Positions 45,956 through 55,553 of a DNA stretch of 64,000 nt are shown here, one piece after another. Positions within the stretch are counted from its first letter, which is position 1. Each line of letters starts with the position of its first letter. The notes under the pieces were generated by a model. It was not told the origin of the DNA, ran no database searches, and saw only the letters and a program-made list of their open reading frames with translations. Origin of the DNA: Bacillus sp. FJAT-50079 (GTDB lineage: Bacteria; Bacillota; Bacilli; Bacillales; Bacillaceae_C). The stretch lies in assembly GCF_018343515.1 (NCBI RefSeq), contig NZ_JAGYPD010000008.1, forward strand, positions 116,001-180,000. Direction: 5' to 3'. A program made the position numbers and the translations under genes.

Positions 45956-46226
45956 GCTACCATAAACACTGATACACTTTTCCATAAAATTGTACAAACG
46001 CCAATATATCAAGATCTTTAAATTGCTTTTTAATAAGTAGATTCTATATTTTTAAATGAATTGATATATAACTTGTTGCTGGAATGTTGTCGTTGTCTAT
46101 TTCTCCAAATGCTCTTGAAAGTTGCAGTTTGACTCACTTTGTTGTTCATGGTAACGCCGAGAATTGGCTGTTACCGGAGATTACTTCAAAGTAGGTTCTA
46201 ATTGTTTAAACACTTGCTTCTCGAGC

Positions 46227-47165
46227 TCAAAGATAAACCTGGTTACTTTTATGTTCTAGCAAAAAATGAGCAATTTCTTCCTCAGAAGGTGTTGAAGATT
46301 GTGCACCGAATCTCGTTACTGTTATCGCAGAAGCCGCGGAAGCAAATAATAAACAATCCTCAATACTTTTACCTAAACTGAATGCCACAGAAAATGCGCC
46401 AATAAACGTATCCCCTGCCGCTGTTGTATCTACTGCTTTTACATTAAAGGCAGGAGTGAACACAGTTTTTCCATCCGCTCCGGCAAAATACGCTCCTTGC
46501 TCCCCCATAGTTATTAATACTTGCCGAACTTTAGCCTGTATCAATAAATCCGCTGCTTTTTCCGCATCTGATCTTGTGGTAATATTCAATCCTGTTATTG
46601 CTTCCGCTTCTGTTTCATTCACAATAAGTACATCAATTCTTGATAAGATATCATCAGGTACTTCAAAGGCGGGAGCTGGATTAAAAAACACATGAATCCC
46701 TCTTCTGTTCGCTTCATTGATTACATATTGATTCACTTCCCACTGAATTTCATTTTGAAGTAAAACAATATGGGTATGACTTAGTACATCAAGTAATGAT
46801 TTCATATCACTCTTATCAAGTAAGCCATTTGCTCCTTTGGATAGAATGATGCTATTCTCCCCTTTTGTATCAACAGTAATAAAAGCTAAACCAGAGGTAC
46901 TTTCTTTTATTAAGATATTTTCTATATTAACTTTATTCTCTTTGAGGGAATTTATTAACTCTAAACCAAATATATCTGTACCAACCGCACCTATCATCGT
47001 TACATTCCCACCTAATCGCCGAGCGGCAACTGCCTGATTGGCTCCTTTTCCTCCAGGTATGTATTGAACTCCTTTTCCATGGATCGTTTGCCCAGGTAAT
47101 GGGTGCTTATCTACTTTATTCACTACATCCATATTTATACTACCAACTACGAGAATTTCCTTCAT
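46227..47165 (-). CDS. rbsK: Ribokinase
   Basis: A 312-residue PfkB kinase with ribokinase features: VVGSINMDVVNKVDKHPLPG at the start, PGGKGANQAVAARRLGG, and DTTAAGDTFIGAFSVA with the catalytic Asp. The GKGAN motif and ASAASAITVTRFGAQSS tail favour ribokinase over fructokinase. ATG 47165 has GAGGTGC upstream. It is the last gene of the operon of sugar ABC transporter, ADP-ribosylglycohydrolase-fold enzyme and two-component pair. It would convert free ribose (or deoxyribose) to its 5-phosphate. Confidence 0.9.
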   Translation of the reverse strand: MKEILVVGSINMDVVNKVDKHPLPGQTIHGKGVQYIPGGKGANQAVAARRLGGNVTMIGAVGTDIFGLELINSLKENKVNIENILIKESTSGLAFITVDTKGENSIILSKGANGLLDKSDMKSLLDVLSHTHIVLLQNEIQWEVNQYVINEANRRGIHVFFNPAPAFEVPDDILSRIDVLIVNETEAEAITGLNITTRSDAEKAADLLIQAKVRQVLITMGEQGAYFAGADGKTVFTPAFNVKAVDTTAAGDTFIGAFSVAFSLGKSIEDCLLFASAASAITVTRFGAQSSTPSEEEIAHFLLEHKSNQVYL

Positions 47166-47205
47166 GGTTAGCACCTCGGCTCTATTAACTTTGCAACGCA
47201 ACTGA

Positions 47206-49023
47206 TTACTCGGTCTTATAAGGTATTATTATTCGAACCATTGTCCCTACTATATTTGCCTTTTTTACTTCTATTCCATAATCTTCTCCAAAAAATAGCT
47301 TGATTCTGTGTTGTACATTTATTAGACCCATACTTTTTTGATACTTATATTTATTTACTTCAGTAATTCGGTCAACTGGACCCTGTATAGGTTGATTTAA
47401 CTTTTGATCGATTTCTTTTAGTTTATTGTTGGATATTCCTTTCCCATTATCCACGACATCAATTATCACTAAGTCCTTAACCCTATATGCCTTTATTATA
47501 ATTCGTTTCACATCGTCAATATTTTCAAACGCATGCTTCATCACATTCTCTACAATTGGTTGTATTGTTAAACGAGGAATAATTGCTTTATCTACCGAAC
47601 TATCAATTTCGTATATAAATTCGATTTCTTGATCATAACGAAAATTTATAATTTCTCCATACATCATTAAATAATCTAATTCCTCTTTTAACGTTACGAT
47701 TTTTGAGGGATCCTCTAAACTGTAACGTAATAAGTTACTAAGTGAATGAACAATCCCTTCTATCTCGCGAACTCCTCTTCGATTTGCCACCCAACTAATA
47801 GAATTTAGTGTATTATATAAAAAATGTGGGGTTATTTTTTCTTGCAACGCTTCTAACTCTGCTTGTTTTTGTAGAAGTAATGCTCTTGATTCATTAATTT
47901 CTACTTGATATACACGATCAATAAGTTCTTCCACTTTTATTACCATCATATTAAAGCTGTCACCTAATTGTGCAATTTCATCATTTCGATTAAAGTGAAC
48001 CCTCACACTAAAATCACCAGTTTGAACCTTATTCATCATAAATTGTAGTTTACGTATAGGTTTAACAAATAATTTATGAAGAGTGATTGCTACGATTAAT
48101 ATCGTTAGAAGAATAATAATTATAAAGAAATAAAACTCATAGTGAATAGGTTTTAGTTTTTCTAATACTTCATCATAAGGAACAACCCCTATCAAATACC
48201 AGTTTAAACTTGGAATTGAATTTTTCAAATACAGGGAGTCCTCTCCTTTTTCATTTTTAGTTAAAAGGATTTTTTGATCCCTATGTGCCAATATTTTTTT
48301 ATATAACTCTTTGTTAGCTATCTTTTTATTCGGTTGGTATATTACATCATAATTTTCATCAAGAAGAATAACATAACCAGATTTAAGCAGTTTAATCTCA
48401 TCAAATTCCTTCATAAGATAGTCTAAATTATAGTCAAGTACCGCTATCCCAATAGGTCTACCTGTATTCAAGTCAATAATTTCGCGACCGAATGATATAA
48501 AGGGTTGACCTAACTCCCCAATTTGAATTGAACTTTTTGCGATAGGAGCATATTTAAACTGCTGCTTTAACTCTTTTACAATATTATCTTCTTCCTTCAA
48601 TGGTAGAAATCTTCCCAAACTATCTAATCGTTTATTTTTAAAATTGTATATGGTTATCTTACTTACCTCAGGATGTCCTACAAGTAATTGATTAGAATAG
48701 TCTGCAAAAAAACGAGCCTCTGTATAGGCCTCCCACTCATCCTTTACTTCTTCTTTAAGCATCCTCTGAGTTTCGCTGTGGATAGACACTTTTGTAAGTA
48801 TATCCGTTAAATTACCAAATGCATCTTCTGAATAATCTTGAACTTGATCCAGAATATGAATATTTGATTCAGCGATCATTTCTAATAAAATGTTTGAAAA
48901 TGATTTATATCCGATCATACTAAATAATATTAGTGGCAAAAATGCTAAGCAGAACAAAGTTATTATCAATTTTCGATAAAGGCTAAAGCGCATACGAATA
49001 ATAATTAATAGTTTAGGTATCAC
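47206..49023 (-). CDS. YesM-type sensor histidine kinase
   Basis: A 605-residue kinase: TM1 (~16-38), an extracellular dCACHE-like domain (~40-290), TM2 (~293-313, FFIIIILLTILIVAIT), HAMP, then ITPHFLYNTLNSISWV (phospho-His) and HATPase (QPIVENVMKHA, DNGKGIS). The GTG at 49023 overlaps the response regulator's stop by four bases, but its binding site is poorly spaced. An ATG at 48993 (MRFSLYRK) is the alternative. It probably senses the sugar or its binding protein for this operon. Confidence 0.9.
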   Translation of the reverse strand: MIPKLLIIIRMRFSLYRKLIITLFCLAFLPLILFSMIGYKSFSNILLEMIAESNIHILDQVQDYSEDAFGNLTDILTKVSIHSETQRMLKEEVKDEWEAYTEARFFADYSNQLLVGHPEVSKITIYNFKNKRLDSLGRFLPLKEEDNIVKELKQQFKYAPIAKSSIQIGELGQPFISFGREIIDLNTGRPIGIAVLDYNLDYLMKEFDEIKLLKSGYVILLDENYDVIYQPNKKIANKELYKKILAHRDQKILLTKNEKGEDSLYLKNSIPSLNWYLIGVVPYDEVLEKLKPIHYEFYFFIIIILLTILIVAITLHKLFVKPIRKLQFMMNKVQTGDFSVRVHFNRNDEIAQLGDSFNMMVIKVEELIDRVYQVEINESRALLLQKQAELEALQEKITPHFLYNTLNSISWVANRRGVREIEGIVHSLSNLLRYSLEDPSKIVTLKEELDYLMMYGEIINFRYDQEIEFIYEIDSSVDKAIIPRLTIQPIVENVMKHAFENIDDVKRIIIKAYRVKDLVIIDVVDNGKGISNNKLKEIDQKLNQPIQGPVDRITEVNKYKYQKSMGLINVQHRIKLFFGEDYGIEVKKANIVGTMVRIIIPYKTE

Positions 49024-50105
49024 TCCTCTTTCACACTTTGAGAACGATAATTCTGCGGAGTAATCCCCGTAAACCTCTTGAAGATCCTCGAAAAATACTC
49101 GGCATTATTAAATCCAACCATTTCAGAAACCTCTAATATTTTCATATTTGGTATATTTAATAAGTCCTTCGCTTTATTAATGCGTATTTGTTGTAAATAG
49201 TCTACAAAATTGATCCCTACTTCTTTTTTAAATAAGCGACTTAAATAAGAGGGTGTTACACCGACCATTTGGGCTATCATTGTCAACGTCAGATCCAATT
49301 TATATTGTTCATCCAAGATTTTTTTACAATTAAACAAAATATCGGGACATGATTGTTGTCTGCACATATTAACGGTTTTCACACAATAAATAATAAATTG
49401 CTTCACTCTTTGATTAATTTCTTCTAATGAGTTCTGTGGTTCAAATGCACTTAACAAAGAGTCTATTTCTTGATCAAAATAGAGTTGAACTGTATCAATA
49501 GATGATAATCGTTTTCTAAGAGATGTTAATGTGTCAACTATAAAAGGGATGAAACGCAATCGATCTTCATTTACCTTTTGCTGAAATCCTAAAAGTAATC
49601 TTTCTAAAGCCTCTTCAGCGGCTGTCACATTCCCTATTTCGACTGCATCAAGAAGTTTGGCCTCTAAGCGTATTAATCTCATATCCCATTTTTCCTGATT
49701 AACAAAAAACAACATGTTCTTTGGGATAGAAAAAAGAGAGGAAGTTGCATTGACTAAAGCTTTGTTTAATTCCTCTCTTTCTATCGGTTTTAGCAAATAA
49801 TCTTTTACTCCAAACCGCATTGCACGTCTGGCATATTCAAAATCGTCGTAACCACTTAAGATAATCATTTTAGTTTCAGGCGATCTTTCATAAGCTTTTC
49901 GAATAAGTTCGAAACCATCCATTTTGGGCATTCTTAAATCCGTTAGTAAAATGTGTATCGTTTGTGATTTAAAAAACTTAATAGCTTCATAGCCATTTGA
50001 GGCACTCCCTACAATATTGTAATAACATCCCAACTCCTCAATAAAACTCAATATACTATCCCTTACTTTTTTTTCATCTTCTACAACTAATATATTGACT
50101 TTCAT
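49020..50105 (-). CDS. YesN-type response regulator, receiver plus AraC HTH
   Basis: About 361 residues: receiver (phospho-Asp56 in HILLTDLRMPKMDG, LLKPIE lysine) and a C-terminal AraC domain (LTMIAQMVGVTPSYLSRLFK, MVGFNNAEYFSRIFKRFTGI). It is shorter in its middle region than the 544-residue regulator at 27125. ATG 50105 is supported by GAGGTGG. It lies between the hydrolase and the kinase gene and is expected to activate the operon promoter upstream of the binding-protein gene. Confidence 0.9.
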   Translation of the reverse strand: MKVNILVVEDEKKVRDSILSFIEELGCYYNIVGSASNGYEAIKFFKSQTIHILLTDLRMPKMDGFELIRKAYERSPETKMIILSGYDDFEYARRAMRFGVKDYLLKPIEREELNKALVNATSSLFSIPKNMLFFVNQEKWDMRLIRLEAKLLDAVEIGNVTAAEEALERLLLGFQQKVNEDRLRFIPFIVDTLTSLRKRLSSIDTVQLYFDQEIDSLLSAFEPQNSLEEINQRVKQFIIYCVKTVNMCRQQSCPDILFNCKKILDEQYKLDLTLTMIAQMVGVTPSYLSRLFKKEVGINFVDYLQQIRINKAKDLLNIPNMKILEVSEMVGFNNAEYFSRIFKRFTGITPQNYRSQSVKEE

Positions 50106-50169
50106 ATATTTCCACCTCATTTTTATTATAAGTGGGAAATAACAGAATAGGTAATGGATTCAGAATATA

Positions 50170-50202
50170 AATCTCGATCTTCCACATTGGAAGATCGAGA
50201 TT
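50170..50202. other. Perfect 14-bp hairpin between metabolic and regulatory genes
   Basis: AATCTCGATCTTCC (50170-50183), loop ACATT, GGAAGATCGAGATT (50189-50202). It lies 11 bases past the hydrolase stop and before the two-component genes. Flanks are only weakly U-rich, so it is either an incomplete terminator allowing read-through or an mRNA processing/stability element. Confidence 0.65.
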
Positions 50203-50213
50203 GAAGGGTCACA

Positions 50214-52391
50214 TTACATTCCTTTAACTTTAAATTTACTATAATGAGTGTGACTAGCCTCGAAATTAGAGAAACCAATTTGTCCTGACAAATACGGTGA
50301 ATGGTGATCTTCGTAGGTTAAGACATGTAAATCATCTACAAATATTTTAAAGTGATTATTAACAGCCTCCACTTTTATATTATATGATTTATCTAAACAC
50401 CATTTAAAGTCCGCTGATACAAGGGCTTTATATCCATTATTATTTTTATATAAAGTAATTTTATTATCTTCACTTAGTCCAACTGCATAGGAGCGAATTC
50501 CTCCTTGTACACGAAAATTTATATTATGGCATTTACCAATTTTAGGTATAACAGTCGCCTCAAATTGGTAATTTCTCCATTGGATATCCCCAGTATATGA
50601 TTCAGCTGGTTCTCCAAAATAACTTCCACTTAATTGACCTTCCTCTAGCGTCCATAAACCTCTAAGATAGGTGAATTGGCTTATTTCTAAATGCAGCTCG
50701 TTCCATTTTTCTATTCTTTCTAATGTAAAATCAACTTCATAATCTGGAGCTCCAAAGAAATTAAAATCATCAATATAGGCTATTAGTGAAGGTAATCCTA
50801 TTCTTCTTTCTTCTTGAACCGGAATAAACTCAATCCCAGCTTCTTCAATACATACTCCATTCATCGCAGGAATTTGGTACTCCAATTTTTCCCATTTACC
50901 AATTAAAAGATTAACTTTTTCTCCATAATGTCTTATTCCTTTATTACGATCTTTCACGTATAATCGTGCAATAACGTCACTAACCGTTCCCTCTGGTACC
51001 ATTACACAACAATTGATAGACTGTCCCGGATAAAGGGTTGGTGAAAAACTTGGATCATAACGACTATCGTTAAAATCTCCAGGTGTATAATATGTTTTAA
51101 CGTAAGAACGATAACCATAGCCACCGTTTACATAATCAAACGTTACTTTTAATGAGCGCTCTCCACTATATGCAACTTCTTTTGTATTTTCGGCATAAGC
51201 TTTAGTGTTGTCAGAGTCACTTTCAACTCGAAACGCATGGGTTGAACCCGGATATTCGAAATGATATTTTGCAGCCTCTTCTTTTAATATTCGATCCCAT
51301 TTTTCAGGTACTTTTGCCTCCATAACCTTATATCCTAAATCGGCAATATAAGACGCACACCAAGGTAAGTCTAATATATTTAATGTACCAATTACACTTG
51401 AGCAGCAAAGGAAGTCGTTAATTGGTGATCTCCAAGAGTTATCGATTCCATCTAATCCATTGAAAACGCCAAGAATTGTTCCGACATTCCCGACATTACA
51501 GTCGGTATCCCAACCGCACATGTTACAAATATTAATCGTCTTAGAAAAATCACTTTCCCCATATAATAGAGATAATACAATCACGGCTGAGTTAGGAATA
51601 ATATGACACACTCCCTGATAACGGTCATAGCCATAGTTTTCTTGAATATACTTAAAGCAATCTCTCCAATTAGTAGGGTGAGCTTCATAGAATCGTATAA
51701 TATCCTTTGTCATCTTAGCATAATCACAATCCTCAGGTATTACTCCTAACCCTGCTTCAATGATATGGATCATACTTTTTTCAGTAAAAGCCGCTGCAAT
51801 ACAAGCAGCAAGGAACATACCGCCATATTTCCCATTTCCATCGTGGGAAACACTAGCAATCTTTTCCGCATATTCAGCTGCTAGCTTCGGTTGACCTGGG
51901 GCAATTAGCCCCCAGACATCAATAAATATTTGACCACCAATTTGCTCGGCAATTGTACATCCATTTTGCTCAATTGAGCCGGAACGGGGAGCCATTATTC
52001 CATTTTTCAAGTTTAAATATGCGGTATGTTCGCTAGATTTGCCATATCCACCCCACCAATAAAATCCATGTCCGTCAGGAGCATAATTTAACCAAGTAAG
52101 TCCAAATTCCTCAGGGGTAATCTCTCTTGTATGAGTATAATCTTCGAGTGTCCGTAAAAAGAATAGAGGACCGTTTGTATCATCATCTGCGGCAAAATTT
52201 TTAAACTCATGCACGTAACCGGTTATTTCACCAAACGCTTTATTTATTCGGTCATACGACCACATCTCTATGTTCGCTCCATGCCGTACACCTATCACTT
52301 TTCCAAGCCATCCAGCATACACACGTTCCACATAGTCTTTAGGCATAATTTTCAATGTTTCATCGCTATCCAATGCATTTATCACGTTCAT
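50214..52391 (-). CDS. ADP-ribosylglycohydrolase (DraG/ARH-fold) enzyme with C-terminal beta domain
   Basis: A 725-residue protein. The N-terminal ~360 residues form an ADP-ribosylglycohydrolase fold, with the two metal-binding motifs FAADDDTNGPLFF and CGWDTDCNVGNVG both intact. The rest (~370-725) is beta-rich: a carbohydrate-binding-like section and a terminal LamG/concanavalin-like section (QFEATVIPKIGKCHNINFRV, FKIFVDDLHVLTYED). No signal peptide is seen, so it is cytosolic. In an operon with a sugar importer and ribokinase, it probably cleaves a ribosyl N- or O-glycoside, rather than reversing protein ADP-ribosylation. This role is inference. Confidence 0.82.
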   Translation of the reverse strand: MNVINALDSDETLKIMPKDYVERVYAGWLGKVIGVRHGANIEMWSYDRINKAFGEITGYVHEFKNFAADDDTNGPLFFLRTLEDYTHTREITPEEFGLTWLNYAPDGHGFYWWGGYGKSSEHTAYLNLKNGIMAPRSGSIEQNGCTIAEQIGGQIFIDVWGLIAPGQPKLAAEYAEKIASVSHDGNGKYGGMFLAACIAAAFTEKSMIHIIEAGLGVIPEDCDYAKMTKDIIRFYEAHPTNWRDCFKYIQENYGYDRYQGVCHIIPNSAVIVLSLLYGESDFSKTINICNMCGWDTDCNVGNVGTILGVFNGLDGIDNSWRSPINDFLCCSSVIGTLNILDLPWCASYIADLGYKVMEAKVPEKWDRILKEEAAKYHFEYPGSTHAFRVESDSDNTKAYAENTKEVAYSGERSLKVTFDYVNGGYGYRSYVKTYYTPGDFNDSRYDPSFSPTLYPGQSINCCVMVPEGTVSDVIARLYVKDRNKGIRHYGEKVNLLIGKWEKLEYQIPAMNGVCIEEAGIEFIPVQEERRIGLPSLIAYIDDFNFFGAPDYEVDFTLERIEKWNELHLEISQFTYLRGLWTLEEGQLSGSYFGEPAESYTGDIQWRNYQFEATVIPKIGKCHNINFRVQGGIRSYAVGLSEDNKITLYKNNNGYKALVSADFKWCLDKSYNIKVEAVNNHFKIFVDDLHVLTYEDHHSPYLSGQIGFSNFEASHTHYSKFKVKGM

Positions 52392-52416
52392 TTTATTACC
52401 CCCACTTATGATTTTA

Positions 52417-53238
52417 TTATCCTTTTACACTACCTTCTGCTATTCCTTCAATAAATTGCCGCTGAAGAAAAAGAAATATCACTGTAATAGGTAATATTGT
52501 AATAACACCTGCCGCAGATAACATCGTCCAATCGGCTGTAAATCGGCCAGTAAATACTAAGTACTTAGTTGCTACTGTTTTTAATTCCTCAGATTGCAAA
52601 AAGGCATTTGCAAAGAAAAATTCATTCCATGTCCATAATCCAACTAATAGAACAACAGTAAGAAACGCAGGGCTTGCCAATGGAAGAATGATTCTATAAA
52701 TTACTTGCAACTCACTACACCCATCAACTTTAGCACTGTCAATTAACTCGTTAGGAATCGCCACAAAAAAAGAGCGAAGGAGAAAGATATTAAAAGGTAA
52801 AAATATAGCTGAATAAATAAGAATTAATCCAAATAAAGAATCCATTAATCCAAGATTTTTCCATATAAAAAATAATGGTACTAAAAATAGACCCATCGGA
52901 ATAGATAGAACAAATAACAGAAAACCCATAATTGCATTTGAACCTTTAAAATTTAGCTTGGATAAGGCATAAGCTGCTAATCCAGCGCTAATGCAAATAA
53001 TAATAATCGTAGACACGCCTACTATCGTACTGTTTAGAAATGCCTGTCCATATTCTCCTTTTTGCCAAGCCTCTAATAGGTTAGAAAATTCTATTCGAGA
53101 CGGTAATCCAAATGGGTTCTTCTGAAATTCATTACGTGGTTTCAACGCATTACTAAATAATAAAATCAATGGACCGATTGATACAGCCACAGCTATTAAT
53201 AAGGGGATATGTCTCCAGTCAAATCGCTTTTTCTTCAT
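52417..53238 (-). CDS. Sugar ABC transporter permease (CUT1, MalG-like)
   Basis: About 273 residues, six TM helices, with the EAA loop IDSAKVDGCSELQVIYRIILPLA (glycine-containing EAA motif). The start ATG overlaps the stop of the first permease (TAATG). It forms the heterodimer with the product of 53238-54158. No ATPase gene is present in the operon, so a shared MsmX-type ATPase encoded elsewhere probably powers it. Confidence 0.9.
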   Translation of the reverse strand: MKKKRFDWRHIPLLIAVAVSIGPLILLFSNALKPRNEFQKNPFGLPSRIEFSNLLEAWQKGEYGQAFLNSTIVGVSTIIIICISAGLAAYALSKLNFKGSNAIMGFLLFVLSIPMGLFLVPLFFIWKNLGLMDSLFGLILIYSAIFLPFNIFLLRSFFVAIPNELIDSAKVDGCSELQVIYRIILPLASPAFLTVVLLVGLWTWNEFFFANAFLQSEELKTVATKYLVFTGRFTADWTMLSAAGVITILPITVIFLFLQRQFIEGIAEGSVKG

Positions 53239-54158
53239 TAAACATCCCAACCTTTTTTCTTTAAATAGCCAAAGCCCAAAATCACAATTATGCTAAATAT
53301 CCCCATCGTCATTGCAACAGCACTCGCATACCCAGGTTGCTGGTTATAAATCGCTAATTTATACATATATGTCGCTAAAAGTTCCGATGCACTTCCTGGA
53401 CCACCTTGAGTCATTACGAAAACATAGTCAAATGCTGCAAATGACCATATTATTAAAAGCATATAAATTAACACAAAAGTTGGACGCAACTGAGGTAGTA
53501 TCACAGACCAGAATACTTGGACTTTATTAGCCCCTTCCACGATTGCAGCTTCTTCCAATGAGGAATCCAGTTGTTGTAATGCTATTAGAAAAAGAACGAC
53601 TAGAAACCCCCAAAAATGCCAACCATCTGCAAGGGCGACGGCATAGAGCACAATTTTACTGTCTCCCAGCCAAGACAATGCAATATTTTCTAGACCCCAA
53701 TTTTTTAAAATGACATTTATCCCAACATACGGGTTGTAAAGCCAAAGCCATATTTTAGCAGTTACGACCGTAGCTACAATATATGGCAAGAACACCATTA
53801 CACGATAAAACTTTTGACCGTAATTAACTTTGCTAACTAAAAGTGCAATACTTAAGGCTGCGATTACAGGTATCGTTAAGAAGAAAGCCATCCATTTCAC
53901 ATTATTTAATAACGCAGCGTAAAAAACTTTATCGTTTATTAAAGAAGTAAAATTCTTTAATCCAATGAATTCAGCTGAACCTATCCCATCCCAGTTGGTG
54001 AAGGATAGCCATAGAGTACCAACAATTGGTCCACCAACAACAAGGAGTAATAATAGTAATGCTGGGGAAAGAAGTAACCAAGGTAATAATCTTTTCCGAT
54101 AATATTTCTTGTTCCTAACTAACCCTTTCGAATAGGTAGCCGTAGTTGAAGCTTCCAT
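53238..54158 (-). CDS. Sugar ABC transporter permease (CUT1, MalF/UgpA-like)
   Basis: A 306-residue permease with six TM helices and the EAA loop LEEAAIVEGANKVQVFWSVI. It begins 39 bases after the binding-protein gene. Together with the second permease and the lipoprotein it makes a CUT1 importer for a sugar or glycoside. The substrate class cannot be read from sequence; the operon's hydrolase and ribokinase point to a ribosyl compound. Confidence 0.9.
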   Translation of the reverse strand: MEASTTATYSKGLVRNKKYYRKRLLPWLLLSPALLLLLLVVGGPIVGTLWLSFTNWDGIGSAEFIGLKNFTSLINDKVFYAALLNNVKWMAFFLTIPVIAALSIALLVSKVNYGQKFYRVMVFLPYIVATVVTAKIWLWLYNPYVGINVILKNWGLENIALSWLGDSKIVLYAVALADGWHFWGFLVVLFLIALQQLDSSLEEAAIVEGANKVQVFWSVILPQLRPTFVLIYMLLIIWSFAAFDYVFVMTQGGPGSASELLATYMYKLAIYNQQPGYASAVAMTMGIFSIIVILGFGYLKKKGWDV

Positions 54159-54197
54159 CTATTTACACACTCCTTAAAGGAAAGGGGCATACACCCC

Positions 54198-55535
54198 TTA
54201 CTCCTTAAAATCAAACAATAATCCTTCATCTTCATCTTTTTTCGCTTTTTCGTCAGCATTTCTCAAATATTCCTCGACCGTAAATTGTTCGAGAAATACA
54301 CCATCAATGTTGTCCCATAGATATTGTTCGACATTTGGACCCCAATATGTCCATGATGCATAACCTGTATTCCCTTTTTCAAACGATTCTTCTAATGCTT
54401 CATAAACTTTCAAAATGATTGGATCAATATTATTTATGGATGTTACATCAATATTTTCATTTGGATAAAAGAGGCCCTGTTCAGCCATTAATGTTCCTAC
54501 CTCATCACTAAAAAGCCAATCAAGGAATTGTGCAGACTCTTTTGGATGCTTTGTTTTTGAATTAATACCTGCAGATTCACCTAGTGCCATGGGGAGGGTA
54601 GGTTCAAGTCCGTCACGCCATGCTGGCATTACGAAAAAGTCAACTTCAAATGATGGTGGATCTGTAGTAAGTCTACTAGTAGCCCAGGTTCCTTCCATCT
54701 TCATTGCCGCTTCCTCATTATTAAATAAATACCATGAATCCTCAATCGAAATTGCGTGAGATTGCTTTTCATTGATATAACCTTCTTGCCAAAGTTCCTT
54801 CCAAGTTTGCGTTGCTTCCTGCATTAAGTCACTGCTCCAGGACAGTTCATTTTTTAGTACTTTCTTAAATTCGGTTCCCCCTAAATAGGAGTTATATACC
54901 ACAGAAAGCCACCATTCATTAGAGGGCCTGAAATCTGTCGTTCCAAAAGCAACCGGGATTTTACCACTTTTCTTAATCTTTTCATTTAGAGCAATAAAAT
55001 CTTGAAAATTGTTCGGTTCTTGCCATCCGTTTTCTTTGAACATATCTTTGTTATACCAAACGACCAATGATTCATACTGGCCAGGAAGCCCATACAATTT
55101 ATCATCTGTATATCCTGTATCATATGCCCATTCAAAATAGCGCTGATTCCATCCAAATTCATCTGCATATTCATCTAGAGGCAGTAAATAACCTGATTTT
55201 GCAAACTGAAGTAATGTTGTTGGGCCATCTACAAGTACAATGTCTGGACCAGCGCCCGCAGCCATCTGTTGGCGGACGAGTGTATCGGGATCTTCATTTT
55301 GGATCAATTTTATTTTTATGTTTGGATGCTCTTTTTCAAAAGCACCAATAATATCCTCTTCAAGCACTCGCTTTTGTTCTTCCGTATCTGAAGTATGAGT
55401 CATATAAAGAAGTTCTATTTTTTCGTCCTTCAAATCTTTCTTTTTACTATCTCCCCCTGATTCCTTACTACAAGCAGAAACAATCATTAACATTGATACA
55501 ACTAGACAAAAAACAATATAAACCTTTTTCATCAT
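54198..55535 (-). CDS. Extracellular sugar-binding lipoprotein (CUT1)
   Basis: A 445-residue lipoprotein: signal peptide with lipobox MIVSACSKE, then an SBP_bac_1 fold (MAAGAGPDIVLVDGPTTLLQ, YGLPGQYESLVVWYNKDMFK, GTWATSRLT). Two ATGs in tandem follow GGGAGGGAA, and the second (55532) has the better spacing. It is the first gene of the operon, directly behind a -10-like TATAGT that overlaps a cre site. It binds the imported sugar and may present it to the YesM-type kinase. Confidence 0.92.
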   Translation of the reverse strand: MMKKVYIVFCLVVSMLMIVSACSKESGGDSKKKDLKDEKIELLYMTHTSDTEEQKRVLEEDIIGAFEKEHPNIKIKLIQNEDPDTLVRQQMAAGAGPDIVLVDGPTTLLQFAKSGYLLPLDEYADEFGWNQRYFEWAYDTGYTDDKLYGLPGQYESLVVWYNKDMFKENGWQEPNNFQDFIALNEKIKKSGKIPVAFGTTDFRPSNEWWLSVVYNSYLGGTEFKKVLKNELSWSSDLMQEATQTWKELWQEGYINEKQSHAISIEDSWYLFNNEEAAMKMEGTWATSRLTTDPPSFEVDFFVMPAWRDGLEPTLPMALGESAGINSKTKHPKESAQFLDWLFSDEVGTLMAEQGLFYPNENIDVTSINNIDPIILKVYEALEESFEKGNTGYASWTYWGPNVEQYLWDNIDGVFLEQFTVEEYLRNADEKAKKDEDEGLLFDFKE

Positions 55536-55553
55536 TTCCCTCCCACCCTCTAT

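Larger units (their letters stand above)
45554..46226. other. Non-coding region with integrase remnant
   Basis: About 670 bases between the bgl promoter and the ribokinase stop. It contains the integrase 3' fragment (45716-45859) and repeat copy 2 (45869-45955). Between about 46140 and 46190 there is a GTAAC/GTTAC hairpin. The rest is A/T-rich with no supportable gene. Confidence 0.6.

Noticed and set aside
46090..46226. Small minus-strand frame starting MNNKVSQTATF
   Set aside because: Under 40 codons, no ribosome binding site and no recognisable family. Treated as non-coding.
50214..52391. DraG as regulator of nitrogenase
   Set aside because: There is no draT, nif or glnB-type gene nearby, and the genomic context is entirely sugar uptake and ribokinase.
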